A stretch of DNA of 64,000 bases from Streptomyces piniterrae (GTDB lineage: Bacteria > Actinomycetota > Actinomycetes > Streptomycetales > Streptomycetaceae). The notes below the pieces were generated by a model. It was not told the DNA's origin. It was given only the letters and a program-made list of their open reading frames with translations, and searched no databases. Shown here in pieces: positions 57,790 through 64,000 of the stretch; position 1 is the first letter of the stretch; each line of letters opens with the position of its first letter. Made by a program: the position numbers and the translations under genes. The stretch spans positions 620,001 to 684,000 of the forward strand of contig NZ_SUMB01000003.1 of assembly GCF_005048155.1 (NCBI RefSeq), written 5' to 3'.

Positions 57790-57866
57790 AGGCGGCTGCT
57801 CCGCGCGTGCCACCATACGCGCGAAGCGGCCGCCTCCCCTGTGCCGGCGTCGCCCAATACGCCGGC
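57790..57866 (+). terminator. Two hairpins downstream of glmS
   Basis: AGGCGGC/GCCGCCT with inner CGCGCGT/ACGCGCG (57790-57835), then GCCGGCGT/ACGCCGGC (57843-57866), lie 92-168 bp after glmS. They lack T tracts. The remainder of the 430-bp gap 57699-58128 shows no convincing gene. Confidence 0.5.
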
Positions 57867-58128
57867 AGGATGCCGCCGCCCCGGGAACCGTCACCTCCCG
57901 GCCGGCAGCACGTCGTTGCCGTGTGCGCGGCCGCGGGGCCCGTTCGCGGCGCGCTCACGTGACCGTTTTCTACCCGTCACAAGCGCGCAATCCACCTGTG
58001 CGCGCTGAAGAAATACGGCTGTCCGCAAGCCTCGTGACGCCCCGTCAACTCCGCGCACGGCGAGGGCGAGGTCGCGACGAGAAGAGGCCGTGACGGGGTG
58101 GGGGTGGTGCGGGTGCGGCGCGGGCCCG

Positions 58129-58650
58129 TCAGGGGATGACGATGACCGGGCGCTGCGCCCGGCGGGCCAGCCGTCCGGCGACCGAGCCGAAGATCCGGCC
58201 GACGATGCCGTGCGTGGAGCCGACCACGATGGCGTCGGCCTCGTACTCCCGGCCGACCTCCTCCAGCTCGTGGCAGATGTCCCCGCCGCGCTCGACGAGG
58301 ATCCACGGAACCTCGCTGAGATGGTCGGCGCAGGCGAGCTCCAGGCCGAGGACTTCCGTGCGGTGGTCCGGTACGTCGACGAAGACCGGGGGTTCACAGC
58401 CCGCCCAGACGGTCGTCGGCAGCCGATTGGCCACATGGACGATGATCAACCCGGAGCCGAAGCGCCGGGCCATTCCGATTGCATACGCCAATGCTCGTTC
58501 GCTCGAGTTGGAGCCGTCGAAGCCGACCACGACGCCGTGCTGGAAGGCGGGGTCGCAGGAGTGGCGTGTCTCTTCCGTCGCTTCCAGGTCCGCCATCGGA
58601 TCGGCGACCTGCTTGCGGTCCGCGGGTTCGGGGTTCTGGTGACCGGCCAT
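58129..58650 (-). CDS. Universal stress protein (UspA family)
   Basis: A 173-residue cytosolic USP. After a polar 36-residue N-terminus comes HGVVVGFDGSNSSERALAYAIGMARRFG, and the ATP-binding loop GSTHGIVGRIFGSVAGRLARRAQRPVIVIP (G-x2-G-x9-GS) at the C-terminus. It probably binds ATP and acts in stress or stationary-phase physiology. ATG 58650 gives the full conserved N-terminus; an internal ATG at 58596 is possible. It lies leftward of the adpA region and diverges from a small membrane-protein gene over a 366-bp gap. Confidence 0.92.
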   Translation of the reverse strand: MAGHQNPEPADRKQVADPMADLEATEETRHSCDPAFQHGVVVGFDGSNSSERALAYAIGMARRFGSGLIIVHVANRLPTTVWAGCEPPVFVDVPDHRTEVLGLELACADHLSEVPWILVERGGDICHELEEVGREYEADAIVVGSTHGIVGRIFGSVAGRLARRAQRPVIVIP

Positions 58651-59016
58651 GGGTTGTCTCGGCGAGGAGATCCTCTTGCGGAGGGGCGGGCGGGGAACGG
58701 CGATTGACTTGATCCGGCAGTTGACTGAGCTGGCTCGATGGAGGAGCAGGAGCCATAGTTCAAAGAGGAACGATACGACTGGGAATCATCTTTCCAAGCC
58801 GATACCCCAAGAGTACGGCGCCACTCCTCCGCTGCCCAGAGCCCGCCGCGGACGCAGGACGCCGCGCGAGGCGGGTCGGGGCCTCGAACGTTCCCCGGAG
58901 CATGCCGGAGCGTGGCGCGGATGGCAATGCCCCGCCCTGCCCCCGTACGTACCCATCGCGGTGACCCGTGATCGCCGGCGGCGTTGTAGTAGCTGCCTGT
59001 CCGAAGGGAGTGCGCG
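58651..59016. other. Non-coding gap between usp and the small membrane-protein gene
   Basis: There is no convincing gene in these 366 bp. TTGACT occurs twice (near 58703 and 58722), and an A/T-richer stretch lies at 58755-58815. It should hold the divergent promoters of usp and the gene at 59017; I could not fix either promoter. Confidence 0.4.
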
Positions 59017-59322
59017 GTGCCCGTACCGTCCGATAGATCACCCGACCCAGTGAGCGATGTCGTGCGCTGGGGCGCGTTCAGCTGCGCCCTGGTGCCGGTC
59101 GTCCTCCTTGCGAGCGGCACCTCGGCGATCGGTGCGGTCGGCGCCGGCGCCGGTCTCGCGGCGGTGACCTGCGTCAGCCGGGCACTGCTGCGGCAATCCG
59201 AACGGACCGCCGCTCGGGCATGGACCGAGAGCGTCGGAAGGCACCGGTACAGAAGCGGACGTATCCGTACAGGAGCGCATGGGGGCGGCCGCCGCTTCGA
59301 AGGGCGTACGCCGGGCGAATGA
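59017..59322 (+). CDS. Small membrane protein upstream of adpA
   Basis: A 101-residue protein with two closely spaced hydrophobic segments (WGAFSCALVPVVLLASG and SAIGAVGAGAGLAAVTCVS, residues 18-55) and a basic cytoplasmic tail (RHRYRSGRIRTGAHGGGRRFEG). The GTG at 59017 follows GAAGGGAG with six-base spacing, so it is likely translated. Such a gene is a usual neighbour of adpA in Streptomyces, but its function is not known. It ends 349 bp before the adpA start. Confidence 0.78.
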   Translation: MPVPSDRSPDPVSDVVRWGAFSCALVPVVLLASGTSAIGAVGAGAGLAAVTCVSRALLRQSERTAARAWTESVGRHRYRSGRIRTGAHGGGRRFEGRTPGE

Positions 59323-59671
59323 GGCGCCCGCAAGTCTGCGCGCGACCGTTTTCAGCCAACTTCCGGCCAGGTCGCCTCCCTTGCCCGAACCACCCCCCAA
59401 CCCTGGTGTGAGCAGGGCGGAAAGGACCGCCGGGCATGGTTGTGCCCTACTGCGAACGGGCAGAGCCGAGACGCGTACTTCCCATGCAGGCCCGACGAGT
59501 GGAACGCTTCGTGATCGAATGCTTCGCGCCAAGTTGCCATATCGACATACCAGTGGGTGGTGAACTTGGCACTCCATCCTCACGGGACACAGTAGATTCG
59601 ATCTTGGTATTTATGGCGGGGGAACTGTGCAGGACCGAGAGGGCGAGACGACCGAGGGGGGCTTAAGTGCC
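59323..59671 (+). promoter_or_regulatory. Long adpA upstream region
   Basis: A 349-bp non-coding region that should contain the adpA promoter and binding sites for its developmental regulators, as in other streptomycetes. TAGATT at 59593-59598 is a possible -10, giving a leader of about 65 nt. It is notably less GC-rich from 59520 to 59625. I could not assign individual ArpA, BldD or AdpA sites with confidence. Confidence 0.5.
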
Positions 59672-60967
59672 ATGAGCCAGGACTCCGCTGCCGTACCAGA
59701 TGCCGCACGCAAGCTCGCCGCCCGACGACGCCGCGAAATAGTCGCGGTGCTCCTCTTCAGCGGCGGCCCCATTTTCGAGAGCTCCATTCCGCTCTCGGTC
59801 TTCGGCATCGACCGCCAAGACGCAGGCGTTCCGAGGTACCGGCTACTTGTGTGCGCGGGCGAAGATGCGCCTTTGCGCACGACCGGGGGGCTCGAACTTT
59901 CGGCCCCCTACGGGCTGGAGGCGATCGCCCGCGCCGGGACGGTCGTCGTACCGGCCTGGCGTTCCATTACCCAGGCCCCGCCGCCCGCCGCGCTCGACGC
60001 GCTGCGGCGCGCGCATGAAGAAGGGGCCCGCATCGTCGGGCTGTGCACGGGGGCGTTCGTCCTCGCCGCGGCCGGACTGCTCGACGGCCGGCCGGCCACG
60101 ACCCATTGGATGTACGCGCCGACGCTCGCCAAGCGTTATCCGTCCGTCCATGTCGATCCCCGCGAGCTCTTCGTCGACGACGGCGATGTGCTCACCTCCG
60201 CGGGAACGGCCGCCGGTATCGATCTGTGTCTGCACATCGTGCGGACCGATCACGGCGCGGACGCCGCGAACGCGCTGGCCCGCCGGCTCGTCGTACCGCC
60301 GCGCCGCACCGCCTCCGATATGGGGCACCAGCGCTACCTGGACCGCTCTTTACCAGAGGAGATCGGCGCCGACCCGCTCGCCGAGGTCGTCGCCTGGGCG
60401 CTGGAGCACCTCCACGAGCAGTTCGACGTGGAGACGCTGGCCGCGCGCGCCTATATGAGCCGCCGCACCTTCGACCGGCGATTCCGCTCCCTCACGGGGA
60501 GCGCCCCCCTGCAGTGGCTGATCACCCAGCGGGTGCTGCAGGCCCAGCGGCTGCTGGAGACCTCCGACTATTCGGTGGACGAGGTCGCGGGGCGCTGCGG
60601 ATTCCGCTCGCCGGTGGCGCTGCGCGGCCATTTCCGGCGGCAGCTGGGAGCCTCACCGGCGGCCTACCGCGCGGCGTACCGCGCGCGCCGGCCGCAGAAC
60701 GGTGCGCCGGAGCCCGCGCTGCGACCGGAGCGGGCCGAGCGCCCGGAGCGCGGTGACCGTCCGGCGCCGGTCGCCGGCGGCCCCGACCGGTTCTCCGCGG
60801 CCATGGCGGCCGGCCATGGGCCGGCGACCGCACTGGCGGCCGCCGATCCGGGCGAAGCGGGCAAACCGCACTCGGACGCGTTCGCCTCGCGGCTGCCGGA
60901 AGCCCCGGCCGTCCGCGGTGCGGGGCGGCCCGTGCTCCCCGGTCAGCGTGAGCGCCCCGTAGGGTGA
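59672..60967 (+). CDS. adpA: AdpA (BldH), AraC-family master regulator of development and antibiotic production
   Basis: Global activator/repressor at the end of the A-factor/bldA cascade. The 431 residues begin [34 protein letters not shown] ThiJ/PfpI/DJ-1-like dimerisation domain (about 20-200; [24 protein letters not shown]) is followed by the AraC dual-HTH DNA-binding domain (about 245-340; [43 protein letters not shown]). Codon 227 is TTA (60350-60352), between the domains in RSLPEE, so translation needs the bldA tRNA. The C-terminal 90 residues are variable and Pro/Ala-rich. AGGGGGG lies upstream of the ATG at 59672. Confidence 0.97.
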   Translation: MSQDSAAVPDAARKLAARRRREIVAVLLFSGGPIFESSIPLSVFGIDRQDAGVPRYRLLVCAGEDAPLRTTGGLELSAPYGLEAIARAGTVVVPAWRSITQAPPPAALDALRRAHEEGARIVGLCTGAFVLAAAGLLDGRPATTHWMYAPTLAKRYPSVHVDPRELFVDDGDVLTSAGTAAGIDLCLHIVRTDHGADAANALARRLVVPPRRTASDMGHQRYLDRSLPEEIGADPLAEVVAWALEHLHEQFDVETLAARAYMSRRTFDRRFRSLTGSAPLQWLITQRVLQAQRLLETSDYSVDEVAGRCGFRSPVALRGHFRRQLGASPAAYRAAYRARRPQNGAPEPALRPERAERPERGDRPAPVAGGPDRFSAAMAAGHGPATALAAADPGEAGKPHSDAFASRLPEAPAVRGAGRPVLPGQRERPVG

Positions 60968-60972
60968 GACGT

Positions 60973-61593
60973 ATGAACGATCGCATGGTGTGGATCGACT
61001 GCGAGATGACCGGACTCTCGCTGGCGAATGACGCACTCATCGAGGTGGCCGCGCTGGTCACCGACTCCGAGCTGAACGTGCTGGGCGACGGGGTGGATGT
61101 CGTCATCCGCCCCCCCGCCGAGGCACTGACCACCATGCCGGAGGTGGTGCGGCAGATGCACACCGCCTCCGGCCTGCTCGATGAGCTGGACAACGGCACG
61201 ACGCTGGAGGCGGCCGAGGCGCAGGTGCTCGCGTACATCAAGCAGCATGTGCCGGAGCCGGGCAAGGCGCCGCTGTGCGGGAATTCCGTCGGCACGGACC
61301 GCGGCTTCCTGCTGCGCGACATGCCGACGCTGGAGAGCTATCTGCACTACCGGATCGTCGATGTCTCGTCCGTGAAGGAACTGGCCCGGCGCTGGTTCCC
61401 GCGCGCCTACTTCAACAGTCCGGACAAGAACGGCAACCACCGGGCACTGGCCGACATCCGTGAATCCATCGCGGAATTGCGCTACTACCGGGAGGCGGTC
61501 TTCGTGCCGCAGCCCGGGCCCGACTCGGACACCGCCAAGGCCATAGCGGCCAAGCACGTGGTGCCCGCCGAAGCGGAGGCCGCACCGCAGTGA
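60973..61593 (+). CDS. orn: Oligoribonuclease
   Basis: Degrades 2-5-nt RNA fragments and pGpG to mononucleotides; essential or growth-limiting, and linked to c-di-GMP turnover. The 206-residue DEDDh exonuclease shows WIDCEMTGL (Asp, Glu), the [14 protein letters not shown] segment (Asp) and [18 protein letters not shown] (His, Asp). The ATG at 60973 starts five bases after the adpA stop. TAGGGT (60960-60965) lies seven bases before it and could be the -10 of a separate leaderless transcript; AGGGTGAG also serves as a ribosome site. The adpA-orn-tRNA-His order is conserved in Streptomyces. Confidence 0.96.
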   Translation: MNDRMVWIDCEMTGLSLANDALIEVAALVTDSELNVLGDGVDVVIRPPAEALTTMPEVVRQMHTASGLLDELDNGTTLEAAEAQVLAYIKQHVPEPGKAPLCGNSVGTDRGFLLRDMPTLESYLHYRIVDVSSVKELARRWFPRAYFNSPDKNGNHRALADIRESIAELRYYREAVFVPQPGPDSDTAKAIAAKHVVPAEAEAAPQ

Positions 61594-61698
61594 CACAGCT
61601 CGCTCCCGGGGCGCGAAAACCCGGGAGCGAGCACCCCCTCGGACCCTGTACACTTTTTCTCAGCCGGTGGGGAAAAAGAACCACACAGCACCGGTCAT

Positions 61699-61775
61699 GG
61701 TGGGTATAGCTCAGCTGGTAGAGCACCTGGTTGTGGTCCAGGATGTCGCGGGTTCAAGTCCCGTTACTCACCCCA
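61699..61775 (+). tRNA. tRNA-His (GTG anticodon)
   Basis: Cloverleaf: acceptor GTGGGTA/TACTCAC with one G-T pair, D arm AGCTCAGCTGGTAGAGC, anticodon GTG at 61733-61735 in the loop of CCTGG/CCAGG, T arm GCGGGTTCAAGTCCCG, and an encoded CCA. The extra 5' G (61699) opposite discriminator C is the identity mark of tRNA-His. Confidence 0.98.
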
Positions 61776-61780
61776 AGGGA

Positions 61781-61814
61781 TCGGCCCCGGATCGCGAAAG
61801 CGGTCCGGGGCCGA
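61781..61814 (+). terminator. Intrinsic terminator after tRNA-His
   Basis: TCGGCCCCGGA (61781-61791) pairs with TCCGGGGCCGA (61804-61814), with an inner CGC-GAAA-GCG tetraloop stem, followed by TTCTCTTTT. A textbook factor-independent terminator. Confidence 0.92.
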
Positions 61815-61844
61815 TTCTCTTTTGCGGCGGCGTAAGGTCGGCGC

Positions 61845-62129
61845 ATGGTGATCCGATTACGCCGCCCCTGGCGCGCCAGGCTGGCTGTGGTTCTCGCGGC
61901 CCTGGCGCTGGCCGCCGTCGGCGCGACGATGCTCTGGCACGACGCGCCCGCCCCGTATCAGCCGGAGCGGTGGGAGCAGTGGGAGCCGCACCGCCCGGGG
62001 ATGGCCGTCGTGTACCAGATCGCCTTCCGCGAGGAGCCGCCCGGGCCGGTCACGATCACCGGCGCCGTGCTGCTGGCCGGCGCGCTGGCACTGCCCGCCG
62101 GGTGCCTCTTCATCCGCCGCCGTCAGTAG
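61845..62129 (+). CDS. Small membrane protein of unknown function
   Basis: A 94-residue protein with a basic start (MVIRLRRPWRAR), a first helix (LAVVLAALALAAVGATMLW), a 35-residue extracytoplasmic loop rich in Trp/Glu/Pro, and a second helix (TITGAVLLAGALALPAGCLFI) ending RRRQ, so both ends should be cytoplasmic. AAGG lies eight bases before the ATG. The stop overlaps the end of the convergent reductase gene by seven bases. Codon bias supports coding; no function is inferred. Confidence 0.75.
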   Translation: MVIRLRRPWRARLAVVLAALALAAVGATMLWHDAPAPYQPERWEQWEPHRPGMAVVYQIAFREEPPGPVTITGAVLLAGALALPAGCLFIRRRQ

Positions 62130-62773
62130 CCGACGGTGAAGCGCCGGCCGACGTGGCGGGGCCGCTCGATCTCGTCGACGAGGGCCATCGCGTAGTCCTC
62201 GGCGGAGATACGGCTGCTGCCGTCGGCGGCCGTGACCAGTTCGTCGGTGCCGGTGCGGTAGGTGCCGGTGCGTTCGCCCGGCTCGATGCCGGCGGCCGGG
62301 CTGAGGTTGGTCCAGTGGACGTCGGAGACGGTGCGGTAGTAGTCGAGGGCGTCGCCGTGCGCGTGCATGATCTGGAGGAGGAAGTCGGGGAGGCCGTCCG
62401 CGTCCCAGACCTGCTTGCCGTCGGGGGTGCGCAGCGAGCCGGCGCCGCCGACGGCGATCAGGCGCGGGGCCGCCTCGCCGAGCGTGCGCAGTCCGGCGAC
62501 CAGGGACTTGGCGGCGGGCTCGATGGTGGCGACATGGCCCGGTCCGTCACCGCCGCCGACCGCGCTGACCAGGACGTCCTGGCCCTTGGCCGCCGCCGCG
62601 ACGGAGGCCGGGTCGAGGATGTCGCCGGTGGCGACGGTCAGGTTCGGGTGGGTCGTGGTGATCTTCGCGGGGTCGCGGACGACCGCGGTGACCTGGTGAC
62701 CGCGCTGCAGGGCCTCGTTGAGGATGCGGCTGCCGATGGTGCCGTTGGCCCCGAAGAGAGCGATCGTGGACAT
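62123..62773 (-). CDS. NAD(P)H-binding NmrA-like oxidoreductase
   Basis: A 216-residue atypical short-chain dehydrogenase. The N-terminus MSTIALFGANGTIGSRILNEAL is the GxxGxxG dinucleotide fold, followed by VTAVVRDPAKI, the VLVSAVGGGDG segment and a C-terminal RISAEDYAMALVDEIERPRHVGRRFTVGY typical of the YwnB/azoreductase-like group. GGGAG lies seven bases before the ATG at 62773. It diverges from an AraC regulator that probably controls it. The substrate is unknown; quinone or oxidative-stress roles are common in the family. Confidence 0.88.
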   Translation of the reverse strand: MSTIALFGANGTIGSRILNEALQRGHQVTAVVRDPAKITTTHPNLTVATGDILDPASVAAAAKGQDVLVSAVGGGDGPGHVATIEPAAKSLVAGLRTLGEAAPRLIAVGGAGSLRTPDGKQVWDADGLPDFLLQIMHAHGDALDYYRTVSDVHWTNLSPAAGIEPGERTGTYRTGTDELVTAADGSSRISAEDYAMALVDEIERPRHVGRRFTVGY

Positions 62774-62930
62774 GGTGGGTCTCCCAGCTGTTCTGTGTGT
62801 CCGGTAGGGGCGCGTGTCCGGTGGGGACCACGCGTCCGGCAGGGACTTCCGTTTTCCGTCGTCAGTCGCGCTGATGTCTTCTACGCTAGGGGCCCTACCG
62901 GGGCATTTCGGGGTAGCAAGGGGACGGGTG

Positions 62931-63974
62931 ATGGTCAAAATGCGACAGCGCCGAGAGGGGGGCGCTGAGCCGGTTCCGGAGATCCCGGAGGTGGCGTTCT
63001 CCGCGCCCGCCGGGCGGCCCGCGGGCGTGGAGGTGATGACGCTCGCCGAGCTGCGGGAGCGGGCGGACGCCTGCCAGCTGTCCACACCGCACCGGCCGGG
63101 CTTCCATCATCTGCTGAGGCTGGACCGCGGCCGGCTGGTGCACAGCGTCGACTTCCGGGAGCACGTCCTCGCGCCGGGCGATCTGCTGTGGTCGCGGCCG
63201 GGCCAGGTCCAGCACTTCGGCGATCTGAACGGGGCCGAGGGGCTGCTGGTGCTCTTCGAAGCCGGCTTCCTGGACCCGGCCACCGCGGCCGCCGCCCGGA
63301 TCGAGGACTGGTACGGGCCGGCCGTACGGCATCCCGAAGGGGCCGCGGCGCAGGCGGTGGACGATGCGCTGCGGCAGCTGCACCGCGAGTTCGGCGCGCT
63401 GGGCGGGCTGCCGCTGGAGGTGCATCTGGAGGTGCTGCGGCATCTGCTGGCCGTACTGGTGCTGCGGGCCGCGCATCCGGGCGGGGCGGCGAACAGCGGG
63501 CCGGGCCGGGTGGGAGCGGGCCGCCGCGAGGGGGCGGAGGCCTGCGAGGCCGGCGAGACCTATCTGCGGTTCCGGGACGCGGTGGAGCGGGAGTTCACCC
63601 GCAGCCGGCGGGTCGCGGACTACGCGCGGTCGCTGGGCTATGCGCCGCGCACCCTCTCCCGGGCCACCGAGGCCGCCGCCGGGGTCGGCGCGAAGGAGTT
63701 CATCGACCGCCGGGTGGTGCTGGAGGCCAAGCGGCTGCTGGCGCACGGCGACCAGTCGGCGGCCCGGATCGCGGACCGGCTGGGCTTCGCCGACGCCACC
63801 AACTTCAGCAAGTTCTTCCAGCGGCGGGCCGGGACCACACCGATCGCGTTCCGTGCGGCGGTACGGGGTGGGTCAGGGCGGGAACAGAACAGCGGGACAG
63901 GGCGGGAACAAAGCAGCGGGACAGGGCGGGAACAGAACAGCGGGACGGTGGCCGGCGGCGGCGCGGGCGCGTAG
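62931..63974 (+). CDS. AraC-family transcriptional regulator
   Basis: A 347-residue regulator. An N-terminal cupin-like effector domain (FHHLLRLDRGRLVHSVDFREHVLAPGDLLWSRPGQVQHF) is followed by an AraC HTH pair (VADYARSLGYAPRTLSRATEAAAG and SAARIADRLGFADATNFSKFFQRRAGTTP, about 215-315). The C-terminus carries three copies of an 8-residue unit GREQNSGT/GREQSSGT encoded by a 24-bp DNA repeat (63881-63950), then Gly/Ala. The ATG at 62931 follows AAGGGGA; a GTG directly before it is also possible. It diverges from the NmrA-like reductase gene and is its likely regulator. Confidence 0.9.
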   Translation: MVKMRQRREGGAEPVPEIPEVAFSAPAGRPAGVEVMTLAELRERADACQLSTPHRPGFHHLLRLDRGRLVHSVDFREHVLAPGDLLWSRPGQVQHFGDLNGAEGLLVLFEAGFLDPATAAAARIEDWYGPAVRHPEGAAAQAVDDALRQLHREFGALGGLPLEVHLEVLRHLLAVLVLRAAHPGGAANSGPGRVGAGRREGAEACEAGETYLRFRDAVEREFTRSRRVADYARSLGYAPRTLSRATEAAAGVGAKEFIDRRVVLEAKRLLAHGDQSAARIADRLGFADATNFSKFFQRRAGTTPIAFRAAVRGGSGREQNSGTGREQSSGTGREQNSGTVAGGGAGA

Positions 63975-64000
63975 CACGTGGAACGGGGCGCAGCGGCTGG

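Noticed and set aside
57623..57958. A minus-strand frame containing YSTVTDLARFLG
   Set aside because: It is the reverse complement of the conserved glmS 3' end, not a gene.

Overview
This is a high-GC window with Streptomyces hallmarks: strong third-position GC bias, many GTG starts, ATGA/GTGA translational overlaps, and the linked set glmS2 - universal stress protein - adpA (with a TTA leucine codon) - orn - tRNA-His. I know this set, together with the leucine-catabolism operon, agmatinase, citrate synthase and a RecD-like helicase, as a conserved arrangement in the Streptomyces chromosome core. No insertion sequence, phage gene, CRISPR array or rRNA was seen. The left edge cuts through iolB.

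Layout. 1-10957: a myo-inositol block. iolB, an aldolase and iolC run leftward; an IolE-like dehydratase, iolG and an inositol-type MFS transporter run rightward from a shared control region. A small HTH gene, a ketopantoate reductase, a LacI regulator with its own operators, a second Gfo/Idh/MocA dehydrogenase and a TauE/SafE permease follow. 10583-16456: a DedA protein, a CsoR-type operator with copZ, a non-coding stretch with a possible small RNA, citrate synthase and RecD2. 16736-20977: an uncharacterised sugar-catabolic cluster (Gfo/Idh/MocA, DUF993 aldolase-like, two TIM-barrel isomerases). 21242-32566: secreted GH3, S37 tripeptidyl aminopeptidase, GH65-CBM32 enzyme, a secreted protein of unknown function and a fused four-domain ABC exporter. 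32741-36400: a degenerate ABC ATPase, a YhgE/Pip membrane protein and TetR. 36529-37497: agmatinase.

37590-43501 is the most unusual part: five leftward genes encoding a trypsin-FHA protein, a MotA/TolQ/ExbB-like channel, an ExbD-like protein with Ig domains, a Ser/Thr kinase fused to a formylglycine-generating-enzyme-like domain, and a trypsin-co-occurring (CU044_2847) protein. I read it as a proton-motor-coupled phospho-signalling and protease module, possibly a conflict or defence system.

44749-53480: acyl-CoA metabolism (tesB, fadE, TetR; then the divergent leucine/isovalerate operon liuB-liuD-liuE-liuA). Two inverted copies of a roughly 66-bp palindromic element flank this block. 53663-57698: GlcNAc metabolism (GH20 hexosaminidase with a DasR-like site, a small conserved gene, glmS). 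58129-61775: usp, a small membrane protein, adpA, orn and tRNA-His. 61845-63974: a small membrane protein, an NmrA-like reductase and a divergent AraC regulator.
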